NCBI RefSeq assembly: GCF_024362205.1
Contig: NZ_CP101462.1
Span: 338,501-402,500 of the forward strand
From: Exiguobacterium aurantiacum
GTDB lineage: Bacteria; Bacillota; Bacilli; Exiguobacteriales; Exiguobacteriaceae
Direction of reading: 5' to 3'
DNA length: 64,000 nucleotides
Shown piece after piece: positions 42,809 to 53,788 of the stretch (position 1 is the stretch's first letter; every line of letters begins with the position of its first letter). Position numbers and translations under genes: made by a program. The notes under the pieces are model-generated. The model was given only the letters and a program-made list of their open reading frames with translations, was not told the origin of the DNA and ran no database searches.

Positions 42809-43525
42809 ATGGCGAACTGGATCGTGATCTATTTGGCGCTCATCAATTTTTTCGGAATCTATCTGTTTCCGCGAGACCGAGTGCCATCTCAAAAATGGTT
42901 CTCGTTTTCGAGCGGGATCGCCATCACGTACTTTTTCATGTATGTATTGCCGTCGCTCAACAAGCGACAAGACACGCTCCGGGTCGAGTGGCTCGACCTC
43001 GCCTTGCCGTCGGAGATTTACGTCATCAGTCTGCTCGGTTTCACCGTCTTTTACGGGACGATGCGTGTCGTCCGGACGCCGTATTTTAAAGACGAGACGA
43101 TCGACCAGAACGTGTCGTATTGGCTCCAAGTGATGCTCTTGACGGCATACATGTCAGTCTCGGCGTATGTCGTCACCGCCTCCTCGGTCACATTCGTCGC
43201 CCGCAGCTTTTACGCGACGGCGCTCGGCGTTCATTTCCTCGCCGTCGGCCACGACCTCTATCGCCACTACGGGGAACGCTATATCCGACAAGGGCGCTAT
43301 TTATTGAGCGGTGGGATTCTTGCCGGCGGGTTCTTCTCCCGCTTTATCGACCTCGCCTCTCACGTCGAGGCGATTTTGTTCGCGTTCGTCGCCGGGGCGA
43401 TGATTCTGAACATCGTCAAATTCGAGCTCCCGGCTGACCGTAACCTCCACTTCCGAACGTTCGTCCTCGCCGTCGTCGGGTATGGCGGCATCCTCTTATT
43501 CTTAAAGCATGTGCTCAATTTTTAA
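42809..43525 (+). CDS. Multi-spanning membrane protein (about seven helices)
   Basis: A 238-residue hydrophobic protein with helices at about 4-20, 34-48, 70-86, 104-123, 128-145, 168-205 and 218-236. GVHFLAVGHDLYRHYGERY contains two His that could bind metal, but I cannot place it in a family. It begins 6 bases after the broken GNAT gene, likely in the same transcript. Confidence 0.75.
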   Translation: MANWIVIYLALINFFGIYLFPRDRVPSQKWFSFSSGIAITYFFMYVLPSLNKRQDTLRVEWLDLALPSEIYVISLLGFTVFYGTMRVVRTPYFKDETIDQNVSYWLQVMLLTAYMSVSAYVVTASSVTFVARSFYATALGVHFLAVGHDLYRHYGERYIRQGRYLLSGGILAGGFFSRFIDLASHVEAILFAFVAGAMILNIVKFELPADRNLHFRTFVLAVVGYGGILLFLKHVLNF

Positions 43526-43540
43526 TCCCTCCAACAAAAA

Positions 43541-43572
43541 TGAATGACTGTTCATTCATTGTTTGATATACT
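43541..43572 (+). promoter_or_regulatory. FadR box overlapping the fadF promoter
   Basis: TGAATGACTGTTCATTCA (43541-43558) is a full dyad matching the Bacillus FadR (YsiA) consensus TGAATGAMTANTCATTCA. It covers the -35 ATGACT (43544-43549), which is 17 bases from TATACT (43567-43572). FadR should repress fadF until long-chain acyl-CoA releases it. Confidence 0.88.
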
Positions 43573-43615
43573 AAACTCAAGATTGAATCCGTTTTCATAA
43601 GGGGGAGTTTTGGGG

Positions 43616-45745
43616 ATGTCTACATTTTTAATCGTCAACTGGATTCTATTCTTGCTTGTCCTCGGCTATGGACTATATTTGTTCGCATCGCTGGTGTACC
43701 AGCGCTATACGTTCATCAAGCTCGGGAAACAGGCAGAGTGGAGCCAAACGAATAAAGAACGGCTCGAACAGGTTATGATCAACGTGTTCGGCCAAAAGAA
43801 ATTGTTGAAAGACAAGAAGAGCGGCATTATTCACGTCATGATGTTCTATGGGTTTATCCTCGTTCAGTTCGGGGCCATCGACTTCATCTGGAAAGGACTC
43901 GCCGTCGGGACGCGTTTCCCGCACATCCCGCTCGGTCCGCTCTATCCGATTTTCACGTTCATGCAAGAAATCGTCATGCTCATGATTCTTGTCGCGGTCG
44001 TTTGGGGATTCTACCGCCGTTACGTTGAGAAACTCGTGCGCTTGAAACGAAACTTCCTGGCCGGTCTCGCCCTCATCTTCATCGGTGGGTTGATGGTTTC
44101 GGTCTTGTTCGGTAACGGGTTCTACCTCGTTTATAAGGAAGAACTCCCGATGTGGGGCGAACCGGTCGCGACACTTATCGGTTCGGCGTTCGCTTGGGTA
44201 CCGGGCGGCGTCGCCTTCGCCTTGTTCGTCGTCTTCTGGTGGCTCCACCTCTTGTTCTTGCTCAGCTTCATGATCTATATCCCGCAAGGCAAGCATGCCC
44301 ACTTGATCGCCGGGACGCTCAACGTCTGGCTCGGACGGACGCACCAAGTCGGTCGTCTCGCGCCGGTCGACTTCTCAGCGATGGAAGAGGCCGAGGAGTC
44401 GGATGAAGAAATCGTATTCGGCGTTAATAAAATCGAAGACTTCAATCAAAAACAACTCGTCGATCTCTACGCCTGTGTCGAGTGCGGACGCTGTACGAAC
44501 GTCTGCCCGGCGACCGGGACCGGAAAGATGTTGTCGCCGATGGACCTCATCGTCAAACTGCGCGACCATATGAACATGAAAGGGGCCGCCATCACGCGGA
44601 AATCCCCGTGGGCGCCGGCACTCATGTTCCAAAACACGCAAGGGGCCGAGATTGCGGCCGCGGCAATGAATGGAAACATGCTCGTCGCTGACGAGTTGAT
44701 CGGCAACGTCATCACCGAAGAAGAGATTTGGGCATGTACGACGTGCCGCAACTGTGAAGACCAATGCCCGGTCATGAACGAGCACGTCGACAAGATCATC
44801 GACCTTCGTCGTTATCTCGTCATGATGGAAGGGAAGATGGATCCAGAGGCACAGCGTACGGTCGCCAACATCGAGCGTCAAGGCAACCCGTGGGGGATGA
44901 ACCGGAAAGAGCGCGAGAACTGGCGCAAAGACCGGGAAGAGCTTGTCATCCCGACGGCGAAAGAGAAGAAGAAGGCAGGCGAAGAGTTCGAATTCCTCTT
45001 CTGGGTCGGGGCGATGGGCTCATACGATAGCCGTAGCCAAAAAGTCGCCCAAAGCTTTGCGAGCGTCTTGAACAAAGCCGGTGTCTCGTTCGCCATCCTC
45101 GGGAATGAAGAGAAGAACTCAGGGGATACACCACGCCGCATCGGGAACGAGCTGTTGTTCCAAGAGCTCGCCGAGGCGAACATCAAACAGTTTGAGAAGT
45201 ATGGGGTCACGAAAATCGTCACGGTCGACCCGCACGCGTATAACACGTTCAAAAACGAGTATCCGGACTTCGGGCTTACGGGTGTGAAGGTGTATCACCA
45301 TACGGAGCTCCTCGCCGAGCTGCTCGATACGGGCCGGGTCAAGCCGGACTTCTCCGTGAACGAGCGCGTCGTCTATCACGACTCGTGCTACCTCGGGCGC
45401 TATAACGGCATTTATGACGCACCGCGCTTCGTCTTGGAACGCATCCCAGGTGTCGAGCTCGTCGAGGCGGAACGGAACCGTGAGAACGGTATGTGCTGCG
45501 GGGCCGGCGGCGGTCTCATGTGGCAAGAAGAGAAAGTCGGGACGCGCGTCAACGTGGCCCGGACCGAGCAGTTGCTCGAAACGAAGCCGACGGTTATCGG
45601 TTCGGCGTGTCCGTACTGCTTGACGATGCTCTCAGACGGGACGAAAGCGAAAGAGGTCGATGAGACGGTCGGCACGTTCGACGTCGTCGAGTTGCTCGAT
45701 CGCTCCCTCGCTCCGCTCGAAGTACCAGAACCGATTGTCCAATAA
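43616..45745 (+). CDS. fadF: Iron-sulfur membrane oxidoreductase of fatty acid degradation
   Basis: A 709-residue protein. About five membrane helices (1-225) resemble the heme-binding NarI-type subunit; a 4Fe-4S pair follows (CVECGRCTNVCPATG and CTTCRNCEDQCPVM), then two CCG domains (HDSCYLGRYNGIYDAP, CCGAGGGLMW). It matches B. subtilis FadF (YwjF), thought to pass electrons from acyl-CoA dehydrogenation to the quinone pool. ATG 43616 follows GGGGGAG. FadR control is visible in the promoter. acdA, its usual neighbour, is not here. Confidence 0.93.
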   Translation: MSTFLIVNWILFLLVLGYGLYLFASLVYQRYTFIKLGKQAEWSQTNKERLEQVMINVFGQKKLLKDKKSGIIHVMMFYGFILVQFGAIDFIWKGLAVGTRFPHIPLGPLYPIFTFMQEIVMLMILVAVVWGFYRRYVEKLVRLKRNFLAGLALIFIGGLMVSVLFGNGFYLVYKEELPMWGEPVATLIGSAFAWVPGGVAFALFVVFWWLHLLFLLSFMIYIPQGKHAHLIAGTLNVWLGRTHQVGRLAPVDFSAMEEAEESDEEIVFGVNKIEDFNQKQLVDLYACVECGRCTNVCPATGTGKMLSPMDLIVKLRDHMNMKGAAITRKSPWAPALMFQNTQGAEIAAAAMNGNMLVADELIGNVITEEEIWACTTCRNCEDQCPVMNEHVDKIIDLRRYLVMMEGKMDPEAQRTVANIERQGNPWGMNRKERENWRKDREELVIPTAKEKKKAGEEFEFLFWVGAMGSYDSRSQKVAQSFASVLNKAGVSFAILGNEEKNSGDTPRRIGNELLFQELAEANIKQFEKYGVTKIVTVDPHAYNTFKNEYPDFGLTGVKVYHHTELLAELLDTGRVKPDFSVNERVVYHDSCYLGRYNGIYDAPRFVLERIPGVELVEAERNRENGMCCGAGGGLMWQEEKVGTRVNVARTEQLLETKPTVIGSACPYCLTMLSDGTKAKEVDETVGTFDVVELLDRSLAPLEVPEPIVQ

Positions 45746-45747
45746 AA

Positions 45748-45777
45748 ACAAGGCACGGTCCGCGGACCGTGCCTTGT
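45748..45777. terminator. Bidirectional terminator between fadF and hemAT
   Basis: A 30-base perfect palindrome with arms ACAAGGCACGGTCCG (45748-45762) and its complement (45763-45777), A-rich before and T-rich after. Confidence 0.9.
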
Positions 45778-45781
45778 TCGT

Positions 45782-47080
45782 TTAACGCATCTCCGAAGTT
45801 GCCAGTAAGGAAGACGTCAAGTGCGATAGTCCTTGCGTCGTCTCGTTGATGGCCGAAATCGTCTCGACCATTTGACCGAGGTCTTGTTTGTTCCGTTCGA
45901 ACGACAGGACGTAGTTGCCCATCTCGTCTTTGACGGTCGAGAAACCGACTTTGACGGCGCCGAGTTGGCGCATCGCTTCGTCGTTCGTCCGATGCATCTG
46001 ACCCATCTGATCGAGCAGGGCGGCGATGTTCGTCTCGTTCTCGTGGATGAGGACGTTGATTTGACTGCTCAGCTGCTTGGCGTTTTCGGCGAGCGTTCTT
46101 ACTTCAGTCGCAACGACGGCGAAACCTTTACCGTGTTCACCAGCCCGGGCCGCTTCGATCGATGCGTTCAACGCGAGCAAGTTCGTCTGATTGGCAATCT
46201 GTTCGATGCTGCGGGTCATGCTGACGATGTCTTGCGAACCGTCCTTGAGGGCGGTGATGCGGTCGAGTGAGGCATCGACGTACGTTGCCGATTGCTTGAA
46301 CTCGGTCTCCATCTGTTCGATTTGCTCGCCGTTCGTCTGCGTCAAGCTCATCAAGTGACGACTCATCTTCTCCGTCTGCTCGGTCTCGGACAACACTTGA
46401 TGGGCGCGTTTGCTCGTCTCGGACATGGCGTGACCGGTCTGTTCCATCGTCGTCGCGACTTCCGTGCTGACGCGGCTGACGTCGTGGAGTAGCGTCGCTC
46501 GGGCGACGTTCGCCGATTCGATTTCATCGAGCCGCGCATCGACGTACTGCTCGGTGACGATTTGGGCGTCCAAGTTCATCGCGTGGGACAACGCGAGGAG
46601 CGACTCGGTCATCGCGGCCGGGTCATGTTGATACGCCTCGACGATTTTTGGGATGAGCAACGTATTGAAGGCGGAATACGTCGCGAGGAACCAAACGACC
46701 GGTACTGAGAAGTGGTGATGCGTCTGGCCCATCCGCTTGCGCATGGCCAGGAACTTTTCATCGATGTTCCCGGTCAACAGGCTCCGGAAGTAGTCAGCGA
46801 AAACTTTTTTAAGTCGCTCACGTGTCGACGAGGCGTTGGCGATTTTGACCATCTCGGGTTGGAGCATCAAGTGGTCGAGCACATTTTCAAGGACATCGTC
46901 CAACACCGACTCGACGAGTGGTGCCATATCTTGTAGTCGCTTCACTTGCAACGACGTATAGCCCATATAGTGCGCCCGTCCGTTCAACTTAGGGTCGGTC
47001 GGTTGCGCGATTGTCGTCACATCAGGGAAGCCGATGGACGCGGCATAGGCGGTAGGTTTCGTTTTACGGAACAGTGCCAT
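45782..47080 (-). CDS. hemAT: Globin-coupled aerotaxis transducer HemAT
   Basis: A 432-residue soluble chemoreceptor, equal in length to B. subtilis HemAT. Residues 30-190 form the globin sensor; the His cluster 121-123 ([16 protein letters not shown]) lies where the proximal heme His is expected. The C-terminal half is the methyl-accepting signalling domain, with the hairpin tip around [34 protein letters not shown]. Lack of membrane helices fits the family. It senses oxygen and signals to CheA. Confidence 0.93.
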   Translation of the reverse strand: MALFRKTKPTAYAASIGFPDVTTIAQPTDPKLNGRAHYMGYTSLQVKRLQDMAPLVESVLDDVLENVLDHLMLQPEMVKIANASSTRERLKKVFADYFRSLLTGNIDEKFLAMRKRMGQTHHHFSVPVVWFLATYSAFNTLLIPKIVEAYQHDPAAMTESLLALSHAMNLDAQIVTEQYVDARLDEIESANVARATLLHDVSRVSTEVATTMEQTGHAMSETSKRAHQVLSETEQTEKMSRHLMSLTQTNGEQIEQMETEFKQSATYVDASLDRITALKDGSQDIVSMTRSIEQIANQTNLLALNASIEAARAGEHGKGFAVVATEVRTLAENAKQLSSQINVLIHENETNIAALLDQMGQMHRTNDEAMRQLGAVKVGFSTVKDEMGNYVLSFERNKQDLGQMVETISAINETTQGLSHLTSSLLATSEMR

Positions 47081-47253
47081 GTTTCAGTCTCCTTTTTCTC
47101 ATACAGCTAAAATAGCGTTCTATTCTATATCGGCCAAAATGTGAAAAAACTGAGAAACTGATGTGCGATTCGAGAGGTTCTCGAATGGAAGAGAGCGGGA
47201 AAGAAGGAAAGGAGAGCAGTTGGGCCATTTTTAAGGAAAGAGGGGTGTGCTTT

Positions 47254-48573
47254 GTGAAAAACTCAATTGTGTTGTTGACGATTGTCAGTGCCCTTAGCAG
47301 TCAAATCTTGCCTCAAATTTTGTTTCTGTCCATCATGGCGGTCGAGGAGGGTGTCGGAGGCTTGATTCCGTTCTTGATCTTCTATGTCGCGAGCATGTCG
47401 GGACTATTGTTATGGGTATACGTCATCGGTCGGCTTGGGTCGAAGCAGACATTTTTACTCGCGCTAGCGGTATTGGTCGTTGGACTCATCTGCTTCTTGT
47501 TGCCGTTTGCTTGGGCCATCGAAGTGAGCGCATTTTTAGTCGGGGTCGGCTCGATTGGCGTTGGGTCGATTATGACGACGATTCTGTCACAGCTAAGCGA
47601 ATTGTCGGCACCAAAACAACCGTCAGATGAGAAAGGGAGTTCGTTACCTCTTGTGCTCATGCTCATTGCTTGGATTGTCGCCTTCTCCTATATCCTGACG
47701 CAATCGTATAATGGGGCCGTCCTTCTATTCCTCTTCAGTCTCGTTCTTCCATGGTTGTTCGTCAGAAAGTTGCCGCTCGAGAGAACGGCGACGTGGACGT
47801 GGGAGACGGGGAAGTTCGTGCGTGCCTTCATCGCCGTCACCGTGTTCACGTTGGTGAGCCGCCTTCTCAGCCTGTTGGAAGGGGTGAGAGGATACGTAGA
47901 AATCTTTTTGTTGATGATTGTTCTGCTCGGGTACGTCGGCTGGGTATTGTTTCAAGAGCGGACAAGGGCGTATGTCAGCGCGACCCGGACGCGGCAAGTC
48001 CAGTTGCTCTCATTCGTCGTCGGTTTGTTCGGCGGCTGGACGTTGATTGGCGCCGTGTTCGTCAGCCTGGCCTTGTACTCGTTTCAAGTGCTCTTGTTCT
48101 ATGTGTTCATTCCCTTCATAGCAGGCGTCATCGGCTGGGTTTTATTGAGCCGTGTGTTCGATTTGGCGCGCCATCCATACCTTGTCCTGTTCGTTTCTTC
48201 ACTGCTATTTTTTCTTGGATTCTTCGAGCCACTCGTGTTCATCCCGGTCTTGTTTGTGAGCGGGTATGTCCAGACGATGTATGCGAGTGCGAGTCACGTC
48301 TATCTATATACGTCATATGGAGAGAACAAAGAATTCGCTTCCTTGCTGTTGCAACTATGGAAACGATTCGGGATGGTCGTCGCCTACTCGGCGCTCATGG
48401 TCGGACTATTAGGATATGGTCTCTACGTCGGCCAGTCGGTCAATGCCGAGTTGTCCTTTCAAATCCCGCGCGACTGGATGGTCGGTGTGCTCGGTCTGAC
48501 CTGGTTGTTCAACGTTGGATTGATCACGCTCTACTGGTTTCGTATCCAAAAAACCGTTAAAACATCAAAATAA
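47254..48573 (+). CDS. MFS-like transporter with about twelve membrane helices
   Basis: A 439-residue polytopic protein. Twelve hydrophobic segments are spaced evenly with a central loop near residue 140-150 (SELSAPKQPSDEKGS). RLGSKQTFLL after TM2 is like the loop 2-3 motif of major facilitator proteins, but weak. GTG 47254 follows GGAAAGAGGGG and removes a 31-residue hydrophilic extension. Substrate unknown. It is inserted between fadF and rpoE relative to B. subtilis. Confidence 0.72.
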   Translation: MKNSIVLLTIVSALSSQILPQILFLSIMAVEEGVGGLIPFLIFYVASMSGLLLWVYVIGRLGSKQTFLLALAVLVVGLICFLLPFAWAIEVSAFLVGVGSIGVGSIMTTILSQLSELSAPKQPSDEKGSSLPLVLMLIAWIVAFSYILTQSYNGAVLLFLFSLVLPWLFVRKLPLERTATWTWETGKFVRAFIAVTVFTLVSRLLSLLEGVRGYVEIFLLMIVLLGYVGWVLFQERTRAYVSATRTRQVQLLSFVVGLFGGWTLIGAVFVSLALYSFQVLLFYVFIPFIAGVIGWVLLSRVFDLARHPYLVLFVSSLLFFLGFFEPLVFIPVLFVSGYVQTMYASASHVYLYTSYGENKEFASLLLQLWKRFGMVVAYSALMVGLLGYGLYVGQSVNAELSFQIPRDWMVGVLGLTWLFNVGLITLYWFRIQKTVKTSK

Positions 48574-48604
48574 TTTCCTCTAGCTTTTTCATATCGGTTT
48601 TGTT

Positions 48605-48610
48605 TATAAT
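48605..48610 (+). promoter_or_regulatory. rpoE -10 element
   Basis: A perfect TATAAT precedes rpoE by 43 bases; the -35 region (TAGCTT, 48581-48586) is poor. Confidence 0.5.
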
Positions 48611-48653
48611 GAGGAGTGATGTTTAACTAGTGACGGAAAAGGAGTGTCCTTTA

Positions 48654-49127
48654 ATGAATAAATCGTTGATCGATTTCGTTTACGAAATTCTTCAAAAGAC
48701 TGGCGAGCAACCAGTTTCATTTGATGAGATCCGTGAGCAGATCAGACAAAACTATACGTTCGCGAGTGAAGAGGAAGAGCTCGAGAAAATCGCGCAACTC
48801 TACACAGACATGAACATCGACGGACTATTCGTCAACTTGGGAGCTAACCGTTGGGCGCTTCGTGTTTGGTATCCGTTCGATAAGTCAGACGAAGATCTCG
48901 TCATCGAAGCACGCCAACGTGGTGAGCTCGATGAGTTCGAAGAAGAGATCGATGAGACGGATGAAGGCATCGTCGACATTGAAGACGACCTTGACGTCTT
49001 TGCAAAAGGTGAAGATTTTGACGCATCTGAGTTCGATGCCGAGGACGCAGCCGAAAAAGTGGAAGGCCTTGACGAGGACGAAGACTTGGACGACGACCTC
49101 GACCTTGAAGATGAGGATGATTTATAA
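48654..49127 (+). CDS. rpoE: RNA polymerase delta subunit
   Basis: A 157-residue protein. The N-terminal HARE-HTH domain (SLIDFVYEILQKTGEQPVSFDEI, LYTDMNIDGLFVNLGANRWALRVWYP) is followed from about residue 90 by a highly acidic tail, nearly all Asp and Glu. Delta increases promoter selectivity and enzyme recycling in Firmicutes. AAAAGGAG precedes ATG 48654. Its place ahead of pyrG is conserved in Bacillales. Confidence 0.97.
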   Translation: MNKSLIDFVYEILQKTGEQPVSFDEIREQIRQNYTFASEEEELEKIAQLYTDMNIDGLFVNLGANRWALRVWYPFDKSDEDLVIEARQRGELDEFEEEIDETDEGIVDIEDDLDVFAKGEDFDASEFDAEDAAEKVEGLDEDEDLDDDLDLEDEDDL

Positions 49128-49139
49128 GAGACCGCAAAA

Positions 49140-49180
49140 AGCCGGGCATTTGTCCCGGCTAGGCGTGTCTCTTTTTCTTT
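49140..49180 (+). terminator. rpoE terminator
   Basis: AGCCGGG (49140-49146) pairs with CCCGGCT (49154-49160); T-rich sequence follows from 49,168. Confidence 0.7.
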
Positions 49181-49181
49181 T

Positions 49182-49243
49182 TTGACAGTTTCAAAAAAAG
49201 AAAAAATAATGACTTGACGACTGCATCGTCTCTGACGTAAATT
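49182..49243 (+). promoter_or_regulatory. Two tandem pyrG promoters
   Basis: P1: TTGACA (49182-49187), 17-base spacer, AATAAT (49205-49210). P2: TTGACG (49214-49219), 18-base spacer, TAAATT (49238-49243). P2 places the start at GGGC (49250-49253), 6 bases beyond the -10, as in B. subtilis pyrG. Confidence 0.75.
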
Positions 49244-49249
49244 AGTCAT

Positions 49250-50959
<1,710 letters not shown>

Positions 50960-50966
50960 GTGGCAG

Positions 50967-50993
50967 GTCACAGTCTATGACTGTGACTTTTTT
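50967..50993 (+). terminator. pyrG terminator
   Basis: GTCACAGTC (50967-50975) pairs with GACTGTGAC (50979-50987), then TTTTTT. Confidence 0.9.
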
Positions 50994-51091
50994 CTCGGGC
51001 AAAAGGCTGATACCCGCAACAGCTTCAGGTGGATACATGTTGCTCAAAATCCGGGTACACTAAGAGTAGAACGGGGAGAGGGCGATGCGAC

Positions 51092-51922
51092 ATGCAGAAA
51101 CGAATGATGGTGTATATCGGATATGGGGCGGCGCTCGTCACGCTCAGCCTGTTGCCGTTCGTCGTCTTGCCGACGCTATTGCTCCCTTATCAACTCGGAT
51201 GGACCGGGATCGTGTTGCTCGCGCTCTCGATCGGTCTCTTGCGGTCGATTCGCGAAGGCTCGAATACGTATTTGAAACAGATGCTCAAAGTCACGTTCAC
51301 GTTGTTCCTCTTGTTCGTCTTCGTGTATTATGTCTCATTCGGGCTCGTCTTATATGACTCATACGGGCTCGAGCGGTTGCTCGAACAGTACGAGGACCAG
51401 GCGATGTGGCTATTCGCCGCGTTCAGTTTCTTACAACCGATCGCGCTCCCGGTCCCGGAGGCGGTCAGTGTGCCAATCGGCAGTGTCGCCCTTGGGCCGC
51501 TGCGGGCGGCCTTGATTGGAAGCGTCGCGACGACGCTCGGCATCCTCGTCATGTATGGGCTGGCTCGGTTCGGACGGGAGCGGGTCATGCGGCTTATCGA
51601 CGCCGGTAAGCTCGTGACGTATGACCGGTACGTGGACAAATACGGTCTCGGTGTGTTGCTCGTCTTGTTCATCATCCCGATTTTGCCCGACGAGGTCATC
51701 TGTCTCGCGGCCGGATTCAGCCGGGTGCCATTCCCGCGATTCGTGTTGATTGCGATCGGTGCGAAGCTCGTCACGTCGTTCGGCCTCGCCTATTCGGTCT
51801 CGCTCGGCGAACTGTTTATCACCGGTGCGAGTCCGTTCGCCGTCGTCTCGGTGACGGCGAGTTTGTTGCTCGTCATCTTGGCGCTCGTCTGGCGCAAGCG
51901 AAAAAAAGGGAATTCGAACTGA
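51092..51922 (+). CDS. VTT-domain membrane protein
   Basis: A 276-residue membrane protein with about seven helices. The VTT/DedA-like core is seen in PVPEAVSVPIGSVALGPLRAALIGSVATTLGILVMYGLARFGRERV and IIPILPDEVICLAAGFSRVPFPRFV. It is longer than the VTT protein at 23,940 by an N-terminal pair of helices. GGGGAGAGGG lies before ATG 51092. Possible lipid flippase; not shown. Confidence 0.82.
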   Translation: MQKRMMVYIGYGAALVTLSLLPFVVLPTLLLPYQLGWTGIVLLALSIGLLRSIREGSNTYLKQMLKVTFTLFLLFVFVYYVSFGLVLYDSYGLERLLEQYEDQAMWLFAAFSFLQPIALPVPEAVSVPIGSVALGPLRAALIGSVATTLGILVMYGLARFGRERVMRLIDAGKLVTYDRYVDKYGLGVLLVLFIIPILPDEVICLAAGFSRVPFPRFVLIAIGAKLVTSFGLAYSVSLGELFITGASPFAVVSVTASLLLVILALVWRKRKKGNSN

Positions 51923-51964
51923 TCCCTTGAAAGAGTAGAGAGCACAGATAGAGAGGACGAGAGT

Positions 51965-52513
51965 ATGGTTCGCGATAAAGAGTTAGTCATTCGGCCGATT
52001 GAGGTACGCGACTTGGACCGGTTATGGGAACTGATGTATAAGGATGAGGCACCAGAATTCAAGAAGTGGGACGCGCCGTATTTTGAACATCGGGCACAAC
52101 CGTATGAGGTGTACTGTCAGAGCGCGGACGAACACATCGGCCGTGACGACATGTGGGTCATCGATGTCGATGGGACCGTGTTCGGGACGGTTTCCTTCTA
52201 TTATGAGGATGCGGGCCAGAACTGGCTCGAGGTCGGCATCATCCTCCATCAAGCCGACCGTTGGAATCGCGGCATCGGCACGCGGTCGCTCAAGCTATGG
52301 GTCAATCATCTGTTCCAGACGCTGCCGACGGTCCGGGTCGGGTTGACGACGTGGTCTGGTAATGAGCGGATGATGAAGGTGGCCGCGAAGGTCGGCATGC
52401 AACTCGAAGGACGGATTCGCAACGTGCGCGTCGTCGATGACGTGCGTTACGACTCGATTCGCATGGGCATGCTGCGAGAAGAATGGATGACAGAAAGCGC
52501 TAAGTCTCAATAA
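51965..52513 (+). CDS. RimJ/RimL-type GNAT acetyltransferase
   Basis: A 182-residue enzyme: LVIRPIEVRDLDRLWELMY opens the fold, EVGIILHQADRWNRGIGTRSLKLWVNHLF is the acetyl-CoA region, and SGNERMMKVAAKVGMQLEGRIRNVRV the C-terminal motif typical of ribosomal-protein acetyltransferases and their relatives. Its last codons form the 5' arm of the terminator at 52494. Confidence 0.88.
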   Translation: MVRDKELVIRPIEVRDLDRLWELMYKDEAPEFKKWDAPYFEHRAQPYEVYCQSADEHIGRDDMWVIDVDGTVFGTVSFYYEDAGQNWLEVGIILHQADRWNRGIGTRSLKLWVNHLFQTLPTVRVGLTTWSGNERMMKVAAKVGMQLEGRIRNVRVVDDVRYDSIRMGMLREEWMTESAKSQ

Positions 52514-52527
52514 GAGGCTTAGCGCTT
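52494..52527. terminator. Terminator overlapping the GNAT stop
   Basis: AAAGCGCTAAG (52494-52504) pairs perfectly with CTTAGCGCTTT (52518-52528 region). The 5' arm lies within the coding sequence; it also serves the convergent AraC gene. Confidence 0.8.
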
Positions 52528-52528
52528 T

Positions 52529-53284
52529 TCACGTGTGGAACAATTGGCGATATTGGAGCGGGGTCATTTGTTTATACGTTTTAAACGTATTGATATACGC
52601 CGTGCAGGAGGCGAAGCAATATTTCTCGCCGATGGCACAAATCGGCAAGGTCGTCCCGAGCAAATCGGCGATGGATGCGTCGATGCGTCGGCGCCGGATC
52701 CGTTCCGGTACACTTTCGCCGACTTCCTGTTTGAACAGAGCCGATAAATAATTGTTCGATAACCCGATTTGTTGAGCGATCCACGGGAGCGACAAGTCAG
52801 GCTCTTTTAAGTGATCCTCAATCAAATGGATGGTCGTCGTGACGTTCGGGTTCGTCGACACGGGAGGGGAGAGGAACGCCATCATCTTCGTCAAATGGTC
52901 GACGATGACAGGGATGGCATAGAGAAAGTCGAGCGTCGTCGTCAGCTCATCGATCAAGATGAGAAGGGCGCTCGTGTAATTGAGCGCGGTCTGGACGTTC
53001 GGATTGTCTACCGGAATCAAGCGGATGACATGATAGACGAGACCGCGGTAATAGAAACGGACACTCATATATTCATCCGCGACCGGGAGTTTCAGCAGGT
53101 CGAGCGTTAGTGTTTCGAGCAGTTGCTCGGCCCGAATCGGATGGGCACTGCGGAGCGCACTGACGATTTGCTGATCGAGCGTATAAAAGTTATCCACATG
53201 CTGAAAATCATCGAACAAGTTTTTGTCACGATGAAGGTGATTCAGAAATTGGCGTTTGATTTTGTTTTCCACCGGATGAGTCAC
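52529..53284 (-). CDS. AraC-family transcriptional regulator
   Basis: A 251-residue protein with a C-terminal double HTH: LSLPWIAQQIGLSNNYLSALFKQEVGESVPERIRRRRIDASIADL and AIGEKYCFASCTAYINTFKTYKQMTPLQYR. The first 150 residues are helical and have no cupin fold, so no sugar-binding pocket is evident. It follows a 70-residue coiled-coil gene by 27 bases on the minus strand. Confidence 0.88.
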   Translation of the reverse strand: MTHPVENKIKRQFLNHLHRDKNLFDDFQHVDNFYTLDQQIVSALRSAHPIRAEQLLETLTLDLLKLPVADEYMSVRFYYRGLVYHVIRLIPVDNPNVQTALNYTSALLILIDELTTTLDFLYAIPVIVDHLTKMMAFLSPPVSTNPNVTTTIHLIEDHLKEPDLSLPWIAQQIGLSNNYLSALFKQEVGESVPERIRRRRIDASIADLLGTTLPICAIGEKYCFASCTAYINTFKTYKQMTPLQYRQLFHT

Positions 53285-53311
53285 TTCTTTCGTCGTACGA
53301 TCGGGAACCGT

Positions 53312-53524
53312 TTAGTTGTTTCGTGGAACGTTCCGTTTGGTCGCTTGTTTCAACTCGGCGATTTCGCGAGCGAGCGCTTCTTCACGGGAACGGGCGGATG
53401 ATTCGAGGTGGTGTTCGAGTTCCTTGCTTTTTTGTCGATACGTTTCAGCGACTTGTTTCGTCCGCTGTTGATGTTGATTGAGCTGTTTGTTGTACGCATC
53501 GAGATCAATTGGCTTTTTCGTCAT
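53312..53524 (-). CDS. Small coiled-coil protein (70 residues)
   Basis: MTKKPIDLDAYNKQLNQHQQ is followed by one long charged helix with heptad-like Leu/Ala spacing up to about residue 60. No known family. GAAAGGGG lies 10 bases before the ATG. Probably co-transcribed with the AraC gene. Confidence 0.65.
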   Translation of the reverse strand: MTKKPIDLDAYNKQLNQHQQRTKQVAETYRQKSKELEHHLESSARSREEALAREIAELKQATKRNVPRNN

Positions 53525-53759
53525 ACATCATATGCCCCTTTCAAAAGACGGTCAAACAGACAGACGTCACGCAAGCGAGGCTTGGCCGCAGTCTCATAGA
53601 GGAAACGATTCCTGTCCTTAGCTTACGAAGGGGGTGAAAAGTTGGAAAGTTAGGTCAACACGAAAGGAGTGGTGAAAAAGATGGAAAATGTGACAGAATT
53701 GTGTCTGCGGCATATCTTATTTCTCACACTGCTCGACGGATTGGCCCGAAACAAAAATA
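53525..53759. other. Intergenic region of about 235 bases
   Basis: It should hold the minus-strand promoter of the small coiled-coil gene. A plus-strand ATG at 53681 with a good AAAGGAG site opens a frame that runs antisense into the reductase gene; I regard it as doubtful. Nothing else recognised. Confidence 0.4.
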
Positions 53760-53780
53760 CCGCAGACACGGGGTCTGCGG
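53760..53780 (-). terminator. Terminator of the OYE-type reductase gene
   Basis: On the minus strand CCGCAGAC pairs with GTCTGCGG and is followed by TATTTTTG. Confidence 0.8.
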
Positions 53781-53788
53781 ATGATGGT

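Noticed and set aside
53490..53545. Possible sigma-B elements (GTTTGA/GGGCAT on the minus strand) before the small coiled-coil gene
   Set aside because: The start point would fall almost on the initiation codon, and the GGGG is better explained as the ribosome binding site.
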